Assembly (NCBI GenBank): GCA_029204225.1
Contig: CM055107.1
Span: 20,465,997 to 20,529,996 of the forward strand
DNA: 64,000 bases
Reading direction: 5' to 3'
From: Diphasiastrum complanatum
Taxonomy: Eukaryota > Streptophyta > Lycopodiopsida > Lycopodiales > Lycopodiaceae
Under the pieces are notes generated by a model. That model was not told the DNA's origin, did no database searches, and saw only the letters and a list, made by a program, of their open reading frames with translations. This document shows, in pieces, positions 53,765-64,000 of the stretch. Within the stretch, counting starts at the first letter, position 1. Every line of letters begins with the position of its first letter. Position numbers and translations under genes: made by a program.

Positions 53765-54358
53765 CAAGTACAAGGTTAGCATTAAACCAGTTTTAGCAGG
53801 TTTTGGTGCAAAAAGCTAGTATTGGAAGGGCAAGCTGGTATCCAGGATTTGGTGAGGGGATTTGATCCCAAATATCAAAATCCGTACTGTTCACACGTGT
53901 GGGCAACTCTTAACCAGCATTTGAAACCCCATATTCATTGGATCACTGTAATTTCATCTTGTGTCAATTTGATGTAATTTTTAGTGCAAATCCTAGGATA
54001 AGCTACCAATCTCACTTGCCATTAATGAGTTTTGAATTTGTTTCATGAGAACTAATTAATCTAGGCTGATTTCAAACCTTCTTAAAGTGGAAACCAGGTC
54101 TTGAAAGTTCAAAGTAAAAGAGAGAGATAGAGTCAGTTATTGTCCAAAAATAACCAAGATTGGCAAGATTTGCTTGGTAGTAGTTTTCACTTCATCTTAT
54201 CTTCATTCCAGCTTTGTGAGGGAGTAGTAGAACTGTGATTACAAGTCCATATGTTGGATTAGAAGTCAACATTTGAGTGAAACACTGCAAGTTAGAAACC
54301 TTTGTGAGTTTCAAGTTCAAACAAATCTATATCTTGTGTGCTGAATTTCACTAGTAAG

Positions 54359-55335
54359 ATGGGATCTGCTGGAGCATACCTTCTAGAAGCTAGTGAGAGG
54401 TTAAATTCTACCAATTATGCTATTTGAAAAGTGAGGATGGAGTCACTCATGGTGCTCCAGGATCTCTATGAGTTTCTGATTGATGATGAAGATGAACCTC
54501 TAGGTGCACAAGAGTTAGCTAAATACAAAAGAAGATCTAGGCTTGCACTTAACTATGTGAAGATGAATGTAAGGTATCAGCTTGTACCAGTGCTAAAGAG
54601 TCTTGGGAAGCTTTAAGATCAATCTATGAGTCTAGTAACACTTCAAGGGTTTTCATGCTTAGGAATCAGATTCTGCAAAGCATGAAGAGAAGTGATGAGA
54701 GTGCACAGGTTTATGTGCTCAGAATCAAGTCTCTCAATAGGGAGTTAGCTTCCATTGGAGAGAAGATTCAAGATAGTGAGCTTGTTCAGATTGTCCTCAA
54801 TGGTCTAGGGAGCAAATTTTCCAATTTGGTCCAAAGCTTTGCAATCCAAGACACTTTGCCCACTATAGAAAAGCTTCACAATGTATTAGTAGCTGAAGAG
54901 TGTAGAATGATGCATACCAATGCAAGAATGAATGCTATTTCTCTTTGCAAGATGGTGATGAGAAAGCTAATTTATCATTCAAAGGCAAGAAGAAGACCAA
55001 TGGCAAGAAGAAGCACTTCAAGGAGACCAAGGAGGAGGATGAAGCTTCAGGCTCAAAGGGCAATATCAAAGACAAGTCCAAGTACAAATGTTTTTTCTGT
55101 AAAAAGAAAGGACATTTTGCATCAGAATGTCTCAAGAAGAAGAAGGCACAAGAGAGCAAACAAAGCAACATTGCACATCAGGAGGAGGAGGAGGATGAAG
55201 AGTCATCCTTGATGGTTTCCAACAACACCATCATCCAAGAGCAACACCAATGATTCTTGGTGGATTGATAGTGGGGCTAGTTCCCACATGACATATCAAA
55301 AGGACATTTTCTCTACTTTACTTTCTTACAATGAT
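54359..55335 (+). pseudogene. Copia-H gag and protease start
   Basis: MGSAGAYLLEASERLNSTNY from 54359, stop at 54426 (Trp to TGA), then VRMESLMVLQDLYEFLIDDE and, after a frameshift, MLRNQILQSMKRSDESAQ, VQIVLNGLGSKFSNLVQSF, zinc knuckle KCFFCKKKGHFASECLKKK and SWWIDSGASSHMTYQKDIFS. Homology to copia-G stops at about 55335. Confidence 0.88.
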
Positions 55336-56060
55336 TTACATAGATCAATCTATAGGGAGTCACTCAGAGCCATATACCTTAGTACGATCAGGGAGACAGT
55401 AGTCTCGAGATCCCATGAGCGACGACTCAGGGACAGGCTTGTGTTGGCATGGTGTCGGGTGGCACATAGCCAGGGAGAGTGAGCAGATGCTAGGATTCAG
55501 GTGGAGTAGGTGATGCTTTGAAGTTTGGCTTGTCTAGCAGGATGGTGACCAGGATCGGAGACATCAGGTGAACATAGTATGTGGATGACGAGTCCATTGG
55601 GGTGGCACTTAGGGAGATGCTACAGTTGCTCAGGTATGATATGTCATTTGATATATGGACGATGTTCTTCAGCAGGTGCATCATGTGGTGACCTAGGGGC
55701 GGGTCAAGCCTACTTGGAGGTAGGTGGCATGGAGTGTACCTGGGGTGGTACATACCCTGAGGGCATGCAGTGCATTACAAGGTGATGTGAATCCAGCATA
55801 CCCATGGTTGTGAGCCAGCAGGGATGGAGATGGTTGCTCAGGGAGTGACAGCTGATACTTTGGCGAGTGATCAAGTGAGTTGCATGGTTATATGCACAAT
55901 AGTCTCCATGTTGGCGTCACATGTTGTTGTTACCCATCATTATTTGGTAAGCAGGATGCAGCTTTTGGTTAGATCCAGTTGGAGTCTAGTTGCACTATAG
56001 GTGGACTTTTGTTGTGCCATCTATGAGAGCTTGTGAGCAGTGGTGATTGTGTGATGTGAT
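55336..56060. other. Unidentified GC-richer segment inside copia-H
   Basis: About 720 bp between the copia-H protease and its RNase H end. GG-rich, with CAGGTGGAGTAGG- and GGTAGGTGGCATGG-like motifs, no long frame and no recognised domain. Its composition differs from both flanks, so it may be an insertion or unrelated filler DNA. Confidence 0.4.
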
Positions 56061-56210
56061 CTGCATACTGCACTAGATTCTATCAAAATTTCAACTGTTG
56101 CTTGGCTGATTTGTTTACTAAATCTTTACCTAAAGATTCATTTGTCAATCTTAGATCTTCAATTGGAGTGATTGATAAAAGCATTGTGGTTTCCAAGGCT
56201 AGATTTGAGG
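56061..56210 (+). pseudogene. Copia-H RNase H end
   Basis: CLADLFTKSLPKDSFVNLRS and IGVIDKSIVVSKARFEEE, the conserved ADxxTKPL end of copia RNase H, followed by the polypurine tract TTTGAGGAGGAG. Confidence 0.8.
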
Positions 56211-56216
56211 AGGAGT

Positions 56217-56272
56217 GGCTAAAATTGCCTACATTGGCAAATCTAGCCATGTAGAATATTGTACATTTTTTA
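56217..56272 (+). repeat. Copia-H 3' LTR, first 55 bp
   Basis: TGGCTAAAATTGCCTACATT through GTACATTTTTT matches the start of the 5' LTR (53090-53150), then breaks off into the opposite-strand gag of another element. Confidence 0.8.
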
Positions 56273-56953
56273 GTCCTCATTGATCAAGATCTCTTGAAGA
56301 TCCACCAAACTTGGTAAAGTTTTTTGAATAGTAAGACTTTGTACAATATTAGCATGAGCATCCAGCAAACCATTAAGAATAACTTGAACAAGCTCTCCTT
56401 CCTTAATGCTCTCATCAATGCAAGCTAACTCATCACTTAAAACCTTCACTCTCAAAACAAAATTATTAGGACTTTCTTCATTATTTTGTATGCTTTGAAA
56501 GATTTGTCTTCTTAGAGTCAAAACTCTAGATGTATACTTGGATTCATAAAGATTCTTCAAAGCTTTCCAAGCCTCTCAAGATGAATTGGACTTACCAATC
56601 TCCTTGAGTAGGTCATTGGTAAGATTCATCTTGATCATGTGTAGAGCTTTCTTTGCTCTCTTGTCATACTTCAATTGCTCTTGTTGAGCCAATAGTCTCT
56701 CCTCCACCCGTACAACAATATCCATCAACTCATGCATTTCAAGAAGTGATTCCATTCTCACCTTCCCACATGTAGAGTAGTTGGATGCGGTAAGCTTGTC
56801 ATTGCCTTCCAACATAAATCCACTCATTGTAGCCATGTTGCAATGACCCGATCTTTCTCTTTCAACCTTTTCCAATGCACAAAGCACTCTTTTGAAATAC
56901 AACAAATGTTTGCAAAAATAAATCACAAAGTTATGGAACCTCTCAATTCTCAT
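56270..56953 (-). pseudogene. Copia-I gag fragment
   Basis: The minus strand: GFMLEGNDKLTASNYSTCGK, VRMESLLEMHELMDIVVRVE, then, after one stop, NLYESKYTSRVLTLRRQIFQ and VQVILNGLLDAHANIVQSL. This is a copia capsid with stop and frame changes. The knuckle and everything downstream are missing, cut by the copia-H LTR fragment. Confidence 0.83.
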
Positions 56954-57900
56954 CTAGCACTTATCACTAGCAAATCAACACATAGAATGAAGAAATCTTG
57001 ATCAACCTATGATCTACCAACAATCTAATGAATCTTGCCAATTTCTAAGATTGAAAAACATTCTAATGAAGTCTAGCAACCTCAAAAAAATAGATATCCA
57101 ATCAAAAATAGGGTTTTGACAAAATCACAAAAAATTGAATATTTCAAATTCTACAATAACAACAACCTACTGTATTTCACATATGTGGATCCGAATATAA
57201 CAAAATATGAGTATTCTACACACAAGATTGCAAGATATCATCAAGATAGTGCACCAATGGATAGATCAACCCAAGAGAACTCATGCATAAGCATGAAATG
57301 AGATGAGAGGGAGAGAGAAGAATGCTTTCTCCCACGAGTTTACATCCTTTTATAGCAGATCCATGCATCATTAATGAGCTTGGTTTTCCTCCATAATAAA
57401 AAACCTATCATTAATGTGGACTAGATTCAATGTCTCCAACATTCAAATTTGAATCGACTAAACTCGAACTCCTACTATTTTTCTCACTTTCTAAAAGTGG
57501 TAATTCAAATTATTTTAGACTAATATAACTTTGAAAAGTCAAACTCTAAGTCTAATATGAAAATTGGTCTCAATTTCCAAATAAACAAATATGTCCAAAA
57601 TATCAAACTAGTTGACAATTTTCCACATTGTAAAAACCAATGTGGGGTGGGCATCAAAATTTTTGATACTCAGCCGGGTCAGGGTATTGTAGTCATTTAA
57701 AAATTTAGTACCAGGTGGGTATCAATATAAGGAGGTGAACAAGTTGTAGGCTTGTATAAACTGGGCCAATATCTAGTTAAGGGTGATACCAACTAGTTAT
57801 CAACCAAAGTATAAACGTATACGACTTGTTAAGAATATTTTTTTTAAAGGGTAATATCATAATCCAAGATATAAAAAATTTGAAATATAAATTTTATTTA
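56954..57900. other. No gene; possible upstream leader/LTR of copia-I
   Basis: No coding region. 57300-57350 has a purine run and a TTTTATAGCAG element that could be an LTR promoter on the minus strand. No primer-binding site found. Confidence 0.4.
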
Positions 57901-57904
57901 CAAA

Positions 57905-57992
57905 AAATAATAGAGTTTGGGTTTGGAGTTTGGGGTTTAAGGTTTAGGACTTGAATTTTAGGACATAGAGTTTAGCATATATGATATTGGAT
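57905..57992. repeat. Degenerate telomere-like repeats, left part
   Basis: GGGTTTGGAGTTTGGGGTTTAAGG, then TTTAGGACTTG and so on: short units related to plant TTTAGGG. Interrupted by copia-J and continued at 61728. Confidence 0.65.
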
Positions 57993-58718
57993 GGTGAAGA
58001 TTATTAAAACATGATCTTCTTATCAGTTTGGGGTCATGTCCATGATGATTTTCACTAGATTTCATGTTGTACATATAAGGAGTGTGAATTGAGCACATAT
58101 CCTTCTAGTGTAGTTTGAATTTGAGTTAGATAGGTTCAATTATGATGACATGCAGATGTTTAGATAGCATGTAAAGTCTTACTATATGCCTTCAAGCCAC
58201 ATGCAATCAGTGCATGCAACATGCAAAGTAGTTTATGTGATCTACACATGTCTAGGCAATTTTATGAGTTGACATGCAGTACATGCAACATACATGCATG
58301 TAGTTACACATGTGGATCTCTGGTAGGTGAATTAGTTCAGTTAAGTGGACTTTCCATGCAACTCCACTGTAGGACTTTGAGTCTCTCTCATGTAGGGAAA
58401 GTTGGGCATGTTTTGCCACATTGTTTATATTGAGATTTTGGTGTTTTGGACTCATTCTCTCTCTACTCGAGTTTTCTATGCATGATTTTCTCTCTCTACT
58501 TGAGAGCAGCCTCTTTTTCTCATACTGAACACTTAGAGTTATTTCTGACATTCATTTCTCATAGTGAAGAGTTAGATTTTTTCATCAGATGTATGCCATT
58601 GTGCTCTTGCCTTAGATTTTTCAAGCATACTGTTCTTTGATCAATCTTGTGCAATCACAACACTCAATAAGATCCTGTAGGGTGTGTCGTGAAGTTCACA
58701 CGTGCTAAAAACTTCACA
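57993..58718 (+). repeat. Copia-J 5' LTR (726 bp)
   Basis: GGTGAAGATTATT (first T of the TGTGAAG seen in the partner is changed) to AAACTTCACA, followed by TGGTATCAGAGC at 58719. It contains a cluster of GCATG/ACATG repeats (about 58150-58310). Confidence 0.88.
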
Positions 58719-58730
58719 TGGTATCAGAGC
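58719..58730 (+). promoter_or_regulatory. Copia-J primer-binding site
   Basis: TGGTATCAGAGC directly after the 5' LTR. Confidence 0.92.
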
Positions 58731-59496
58731 TTCATGTTTTGAAGAGGTGAGGGTCTATACATCAGATCACCAATGTTTTTGCTTGCAGGAACTCGGATTT
58801 TGGAGAAGGATTCAAACTCGCTGAGAAAAAAGCAATCTGTAGATCATAAGTGGATAAAATCAAGGCTGATCTGATCCAGCGGAGCTCTGTACGGACAAAG
58901 AGCTCACACATGTGAAATCAGCCCTCATTAATGAGTGCTACTTCTCAAGGAATGATCCAAATTTGATGTTCTATAGCTTGTTGGATAGGTATTGGAGAGT
59001 AGAATGTGTTGCTCTTGTTTCTAAATCAATTTGATTTGTTTCTATAAGAGTTTTAGGCAATCAGAGAGTTTGAGAGGGTACTCAACTCGTGGGATATGCC
59101 AAAGTGAGCACACATCTGTCTTTTTCACCATTTTCATCAATTTTCACTGTCAATAAAGTAGAATTGGATAGAAGTGAGTGTTCTAAGGTCTTAGACTTTT
59201 CATTTCACACATATTACTATGTTTGAGTTGAAAGTAAGTTCCTAGAGAGTTTATCAGTACATTGAAACTCGTGGGAGAGATAGACTTCTTGCTTGCATGT
59301 GCTTCTTCTTTTGTGACTGAAGCAAGATCCAAATTCAAGATAGATTAATTATCTATATTGAGAATTTGTTTTCACATCTGTTGCTAGATTTCATAGGGTG
59401 GATCAACATTTGTGTTAGATCCTAGATTGAGATAGCAAGCAACATCCTTTCAACTCTATTTTTTTTTTATCATTACTAGAATTTCTCACCAAGAAG

Positions 59497-60333
59497 ATGT
59501 CTTCATCTGGCTTGCATTTCTTAGAGCACAGTGAGAGATTAACATCTTCCAATTATGCAATGTGGAAGATCAGAATGGAATCATTGTTGATTCTATAGGA
59601 TGTAATGGATATTGTGAGTGGATTTGAAGAAGAACCTGCTGCACCTAATGAAGCTGCAACATTTCACAAAAGAACCCGAATTGCCCTTCATTTTATAAAA
59701 ATGAATGTTACCAATGAAGTGTTAAGAGAGATCAGTACATGCACCACTGCCAAGGAAGTTTGGGATACTTTAAAAACAATCTATGAAATCAAAAATACTT
59801 CTAGATTGCTTACACTTAGAAGCCAAATATTTCTAAGTTATCAGAGAGTAGATGAGAGTGCTTCATCATATGTCATGAGAGTTAAGGATCTTCATCAAGA
59901 GTTAATTGGTATTAGTGATGCTCTTAAGAACACTGAACTTGTTCAAGTAATCCTAAATGGACTTAGAGATGAGTATGACAATATTGTGCAGACTTATGCT
60001 GTCAGAGAGGATCTTCCATCCTTGGAGACACTGCAAGGTGTTCTCATTGCTGAAGAAAGTAGGCAAGAAAACAAGATGTTGAGGATCAACATACTTTCAT
60101 TGAAAGATGGTGGAGATGACAAAGAACTCTTCATCAGAGACAAGTCAAGAGGCAAGGGCAAAGGACAACAACACTTCAAGAAGGAAAAAGCCAAAGAAGG
60201 TGGTGAGGATCAGTCCTCACAAGGTGCAACATCCAGTGGCAAGAAGAAGCTGTCAAAGATCAAGTGTTTTTTCTATGGCAAGAAAGGACAATATGCATCA
60301 AACTGTTTCAAGAAGAAGAACCAATCTAAGTAA
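59497..60333 (+). pseudogene. Copia-J gag
   Basis: MSSSGLHFLEHSERLTSSNY begins at 59497, with one TAG at about 59597, then MDIVSGFEEEPAAPNEAATF from 59605 to 60333. Capsid blocks: WDTLKTIYEIKNTSRLLTLR, VMRVKDLHQELIGISDALKN and VQVILNGLRDEYDNIVQTY. The zinc knuckle reads CFFYGKKGQYASNCFKKKN: the second Cys is Tyr and the His is Gln, so RNA packaging would be impaired. Confidence 0.87.
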
Positions 60334-60429
60334 GCTAACCTTACTAATGAGGATGAGTGTGAGGGTGTAGAGAGTGAAAGAGAGGATTCATTAATGATGT
60401 CTACTTTTTCATCTTTTCCATAAAGAATG

Positions 60430-60990
60430 AAGAAGTCTGGTGGATAGATAGTGGGGCTAGTTCCCATATGTCTAGTTCTAGGAACTCTTTCACTAATCTC
60501 ATGCCATATCTAGGTGCAAAAAAGGTCAATCTATACTGCTAATGATGTAGAGTGTAGGATTGAAGGAATTGGTAGCATTCTTGGAGGAAATTTGGTTTCT
60601 TGGCTATCAAAGAAGCAGACAACTATTTTCTTATCATCCTATGAAGCTGAATACAAATCTCTTACAACCGTAACAAAGGAGGTTTTATGGATCAAAAGGC
60701 TACTTTTGGAGTTAAGTGTTATGCAGATGAAGATTTACCAATTATCAAGAATGATAACATTTCTGCTCAGGCTCTTGCAAATAATCCAGTCTTTCATGCA
60801 AGGGGCAAGCATATTGAAGTGGCTCATCATTTTGTAAGAGAAAAAGTCATTGGAAGAGAGATCTCATTGGAGCATGTTTCATCTTTAGATTGTGTTGCGG
60901 ATCTTCTCACCAAGCCTCTACTCAAGAATGTCTTTATGAAGATGAGGTCAAACCTTGGCATAATTTCAAAATCTATGTTGATAGGAATAT
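60430..60990 (+). pseudogene. Copia-J protease start joined to RNase H
   Basis: WWIDSGASSHMSSSRNSFTN (protease, about 60440), then from 60514 YTANDVECRIEGIGS runs directly into LGGNLVSWLSKKQTTIFLSS and YEAEYKSLTTVTKEVLWIKR, which is RNase H. A shifted frame (60687-60990) continues VADLLTKPLLKNVFMKMRSN. The deletion joint is near 60580. All of integrase and RT are lost. Confidence 0.87.
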
Positions 60991-61003
60991 AAATTTTAAG
61001 GAG

Positions 61004-61727
61004 TGTGAAGATTATTAAAATTTTATCTCCCTATCTCGAGTTTGGGGTCATGTCCATGATGATTTCCACCGGATTTCATGTTGTACATATAAGGAGTGTG
61101 AATTGAGCACATATCCTTCTAGTGTAGTTCAGATTTGAGTTATATAGGTTCAATTATGATGACATGCAGATGTTTAGATAGCATGCAAAGTCTTACTGTA
61201 TGCATGCAAGCCACATGCAATCAGTGCATGCAACATGCAAAGTAGTTCCTGTGATCTACACATGTCTAAAGGCAATTTTATAAGTTGACATGCAGTACAT
61301 GCAACATACATGCATGCAGTTACACATGTGGATCTCTGGTAGGTGAATTAGTTCAGTTAAGTGGACTTTCCATGCAACTTCACTGTAGGAATTCGAGTCT
61401 CTCTCATGTAGAAAAAGTTGGGCATGTTTTGCCACATTGTGAATATTGAGATTTTGGTGTTTTGGACTCATTCTCTCTCTACTCGAGTTTTCTATGTATG
61501 ATTTCTCTCTCTACCCGAGAGCAGCCTCTTTTTCTCATACTGAACACTTAGAATTATTTCTGACATTCATTTCTCATAGTGAAGAGTTATATTTTTTCAT
61601 CAGATGTATGCCATTGTGCTCTTGCCTTAGATTTTTCAAGCATACTGTTCTTTGATCAATCTTGTGCAATCACAACACTCAATAAGATCTTGTAGGGTGT
61701 GTCGTGAAGTTCACACATGTCTTCACA
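61004..61727 (+). repeat. Copia-J 3' LTR (724 bp)
   Basis: Begins TGTGAAGATTATT after the purine-rich TTTTAAGGAG and ends CATGTCTTCACA. Confidence 0.9.
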
Positions 61728-61862
61728 GGATTTAGAATTTAGAGTTTAGGATTTAGGGTTTAGGATATTGGATATGGGATTAAGGATTCACAGTTTCTGG
61801 TTTAGGATTTAAGGTTTTGGGTTTAGGGTCTAGGGTTTAGGTTCTAGAGTATAGCATGAGGA
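61728..61862. repeat. Degenerate telomere-like repeats, right part
   Basis: Repeated TTTAGG(A/G) units such as GGATTTAGGGTTTAGGATATT and GGGTTTAGGGTCTAGGGTTT; the TTTAGGG plant telomere unit occurs at least three times. Confidence 0.75.
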
Positions 61863-63500
61863 CACAAGTTAGCATAATGTACGATCTTATCCATATATAC
61901 TCATTTAAGTAGACGATGATTTGGCAATGATGTTTTTTTTTTTCAGGTTTAGAGTAAAAGCCAATGAAATAGTGTTTTTGAGTTATGTGTTGTATATTGA
62001 TGAATCAACGGATAACATTGGAACAAGATCCTAGCTAGAGAAATGTACAACTTTAGTGGTAATACATGTGTATTCAATTTGTTTATCATTTGTTGCTCTC
62101 TAATTTGTTGATGATCTATTGTTTTATATAGGGCAAAGTGGATCGAAGCAGATGGCAAGCTCACATTCTTTTTCTTTAGATGAATCTGGAGCATCATAGA
62201 TTGGATCAGAGGCTTGGCTGAAACAGAGAATAGGATGCCCATGTACAATATGCAATATGTATCACAACAAGAGCGACATATTACCATATCACATGTATAG
62301 ACAAATTGAGAGAGAGTCATTGTTTGTGCCTGAAGTTGAGTTTACATTTTCATCGCATTTGATGTTTGCAATATTGCTTGTTATTACACATTTATCTTAT
62401 ATGTTCTTGCAATTCTCATGATTAGAGAGAATTTTTTATTATTCTTGACCATTGTAGGATGATGACTCGCATTCACATGACCATCAAAGAATTCAACTGG
62501 ATGTTGCCATGCAATCAGCAAGATTTAATGTACTAGCAACAATTTTGAAGGGCATTGATCTAACCTCTAGCGCACTCTCTTTATATGCATTTCTTCTAGC
62601 CATTCTTCCACGCAGAGAACGTTCAGGGTAGATTTCTAATAGTGGTGGTTTCCAACAATCTTTAATGCGATTCTGAAGGTAGGTGTCTCCATGCAGCTAG
62701 GGGCTTGGCATTTTGCAAGTAAATTTTTTGTGAGTTTCTTTCTTGCCATGAGTCAATAAAAAGATAGGACATGGTGTGCAGCTACCTTTTTTATGCCAAT
62801 ACTTGAATGTTTATCAATAAGAATTGTGGTTTGGCACATAGGTAAAAATCCCATAATGAAATCCCAAAATAAGAAAAATTTGACGTTAAAAAACATTTTT
62901 GACCTCGTCCTACAAAGTGGAATTTTGTTTTTGGCTGAATCACTTGGCACGAAAAAACTCTTCTAGCATGTTGGTGTGCTATCTTTTAAGGTTTTAATTT
63001 TTTTTCTCTAGCTATTTCATTTAGCACGTCAACATGTTATGTTTGGAGACTGCAAATCATATGCTGAAATAATGTTTTAACTCAAAATTTGAATCTCAAA
63101 TGTGTCAAAATATCTTTTCTATTTTATAATTTGAACTTTTCAACCTATTAAACATGTAATTTATTTCACAAAATTACGATTTAATATCTTAAAAGTGCAT
63201 GTTTTATGACGATGATGGTTTGATACCTGAATTGCCATATAGACTATACAATTTAGTACTTGCATTATCACATAGACTATACAATTTGTTTTATATAATA
63301 AAGTTGAATGGTTGTGAATGATTCACATGATACAGTGGCCCATGCAGTGGCATCCAAGCCTTTTGAGGTACTACACAATGAAAAGCTAATTTTAATACGT
63401 GACCCAAAAAAGAAAAGTGGACACAATACCATAGAAGAAAGATGTGCTAGAGATTGTCACTATACCTATCAAGAGACATGGAGAAGATTATTAGTAGTAT
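61863..63500. other. No gene recognised
   Basis: AT-rich. A plus-strand stretch at about 62200-62320 reads RIGCPCTICNMYHNKSDILP, faintly like the CPCxxC motif at the N-terminus of plant CACTA transposon proteins; too short to call. The short frame 63308-63502 shows no known motif. Confidence 0.4.
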
Positions 63501-63504
63501 AGAG

Positions 63505-64000
63505 TGTGAAAGTACTGTACTTTAGGACCATAAATGGATCTACAAAAGATCCACAAGAGTGATTGGATGCTTGCTTAGCAATCTATCAAAAAACTAGACA
63601 TAAAAAAGTTGATCTAGATTGCAATTTGACAAACAACAAGCATTAACAATCAAAAGCATTGATCAACATTGAAATCCGAGCCCACACATGTGTACTACGA
63701 GCTGTAGTACGGCCTTAAACCTGAGAAACAAGTAGAAATTGATTTGGTTTCATTTGGATCACAAAAACTCAATGTACATAGTGAACTAGCTTGAGATTGC
63801 CAATGAGCTCCAAAAATTTTCTATCTTCTCACTATGGAGAGAGGGAATACATAGCAAATTCGACTTCCTTCTTGAAGTTAGGTGGACTTCCAGCATGTAA
63901 TAAGAAAGTTAAATCACTCTCCTTGATCTAAAATGAAACCCTAGTCTATTTCCTAGAGTTATGCTTGGTAGGTAGCTAGTTGGTCAAATTTTCACCTTAA
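63505..64000 (-). repeat. Partial LTR of the copia-G family, cut by the window edge
   Basis: Plus-strand TGTGAAAGTACTGTACTTTA is the reverse complement of the copia-G LTR end. The match continues colinearly to base 64000 (about 500 of 700 bp), so an element of this family extends to the right or this is a solo LTR. Confidence 0.9.

Larger units (their letters stand above)
57993..61727 (+). mobile_element. Copia-J: internally deleted copia retrotransposon
   Basis: 3.7 kb with paired LTRs (57993-58718, 61004-61727), primer-binding site, gag, protease start and the RNase H end. Integrase and RT are missing. Flanks share GGAT next to both LTRs, a probable worn 5-bp target duplication. It sits inside telomere-like repeats. 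Confidence 0.88.

Noticed and set aside
62200-62320. CACTA transposon protein from the RIGCPCTIC motif
   Set aside because: Only about 40 codons, no supporting motifs or termini nearby.

Overview
This window looks like nuclear DNA of a seed plant. It is AT-rich and packed with Ty1/copia and Ty3/gypsy (chromovirus) LTR retrotransposons, many nested or truncated, and with long CT/GA, TA and GT microsatellites. The one host-type gene has introns with plant-like splice sites. Nothing in it points to a bacterium, organelle or virus genome. I cannot name the species.

Layout. 1-4.8 kb: a copia reverse-transcriptase remnant split by a GGTTCGAAC-rich transposon-like insert, then low-complexity DNA and gypsy debris. 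4.8-24.2 kb: a major facilitator superfamily (MFS) transporter gene on the + strand. Three exons join in frame to 468 codons (4833-5467, 10458-10642, 23602-24188) across introns of 5.0 and 13.0 kb. Intron 1 holds LTR debris and a small LTR-like element carrying a tRNA-like sequence. Intron 2 holds a minus-strand copia element into which a chromodomain-bearing gypsy element (12481-17265, 5-bp target duplication CTTAC) was later inserted. It also holds gypsy, LINE and GGTTCGAAC-type fragments.

24.2-31.9 kb: a 150-bp in-frame tandem duplication, a chimeric minus-strand copia pseudogene, and very long microsatellites, including 264 bp of unbroken purine-pyrimidine alternation. 31.9-35.4 kb: the most unusual segment, with two decayed convergent genes. 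The minus-strand one starts with a histone H3 fold that resembles centromeric H3 (CENH3). After a basic/acidic linker it continues into a Ulp1-type (C48) cysteine protease, whose His and Gln/Cys motifs are assembled by two phase-correct introns. The plus-strand partner is a decayed gene of unknown function.

35.5-40.3 kb: a 5'-truncated, decayed chromovirus on the + strand. 40.3-48 kb: copia fragments, a gypsy LTR-like block and a copia element (46.3-47.9 kb) that lost its pol. 48.3-57 kb: two members of one copia family. One (48348-52919) has matching 0.7-kb LTRs and the target duplication GAGGG, but no recognisable integrase, reverse transcriptase or RNase H. 57.9-61.9 kb: another deleted copia element sitting in degenerate telomere-like repeats. 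The right edge cuts through a minus-strand LTR of the 48-kb family. Several copia elements here keep gag and protease but lack the pol core, so they could move only with enzymes supplied by other elements.
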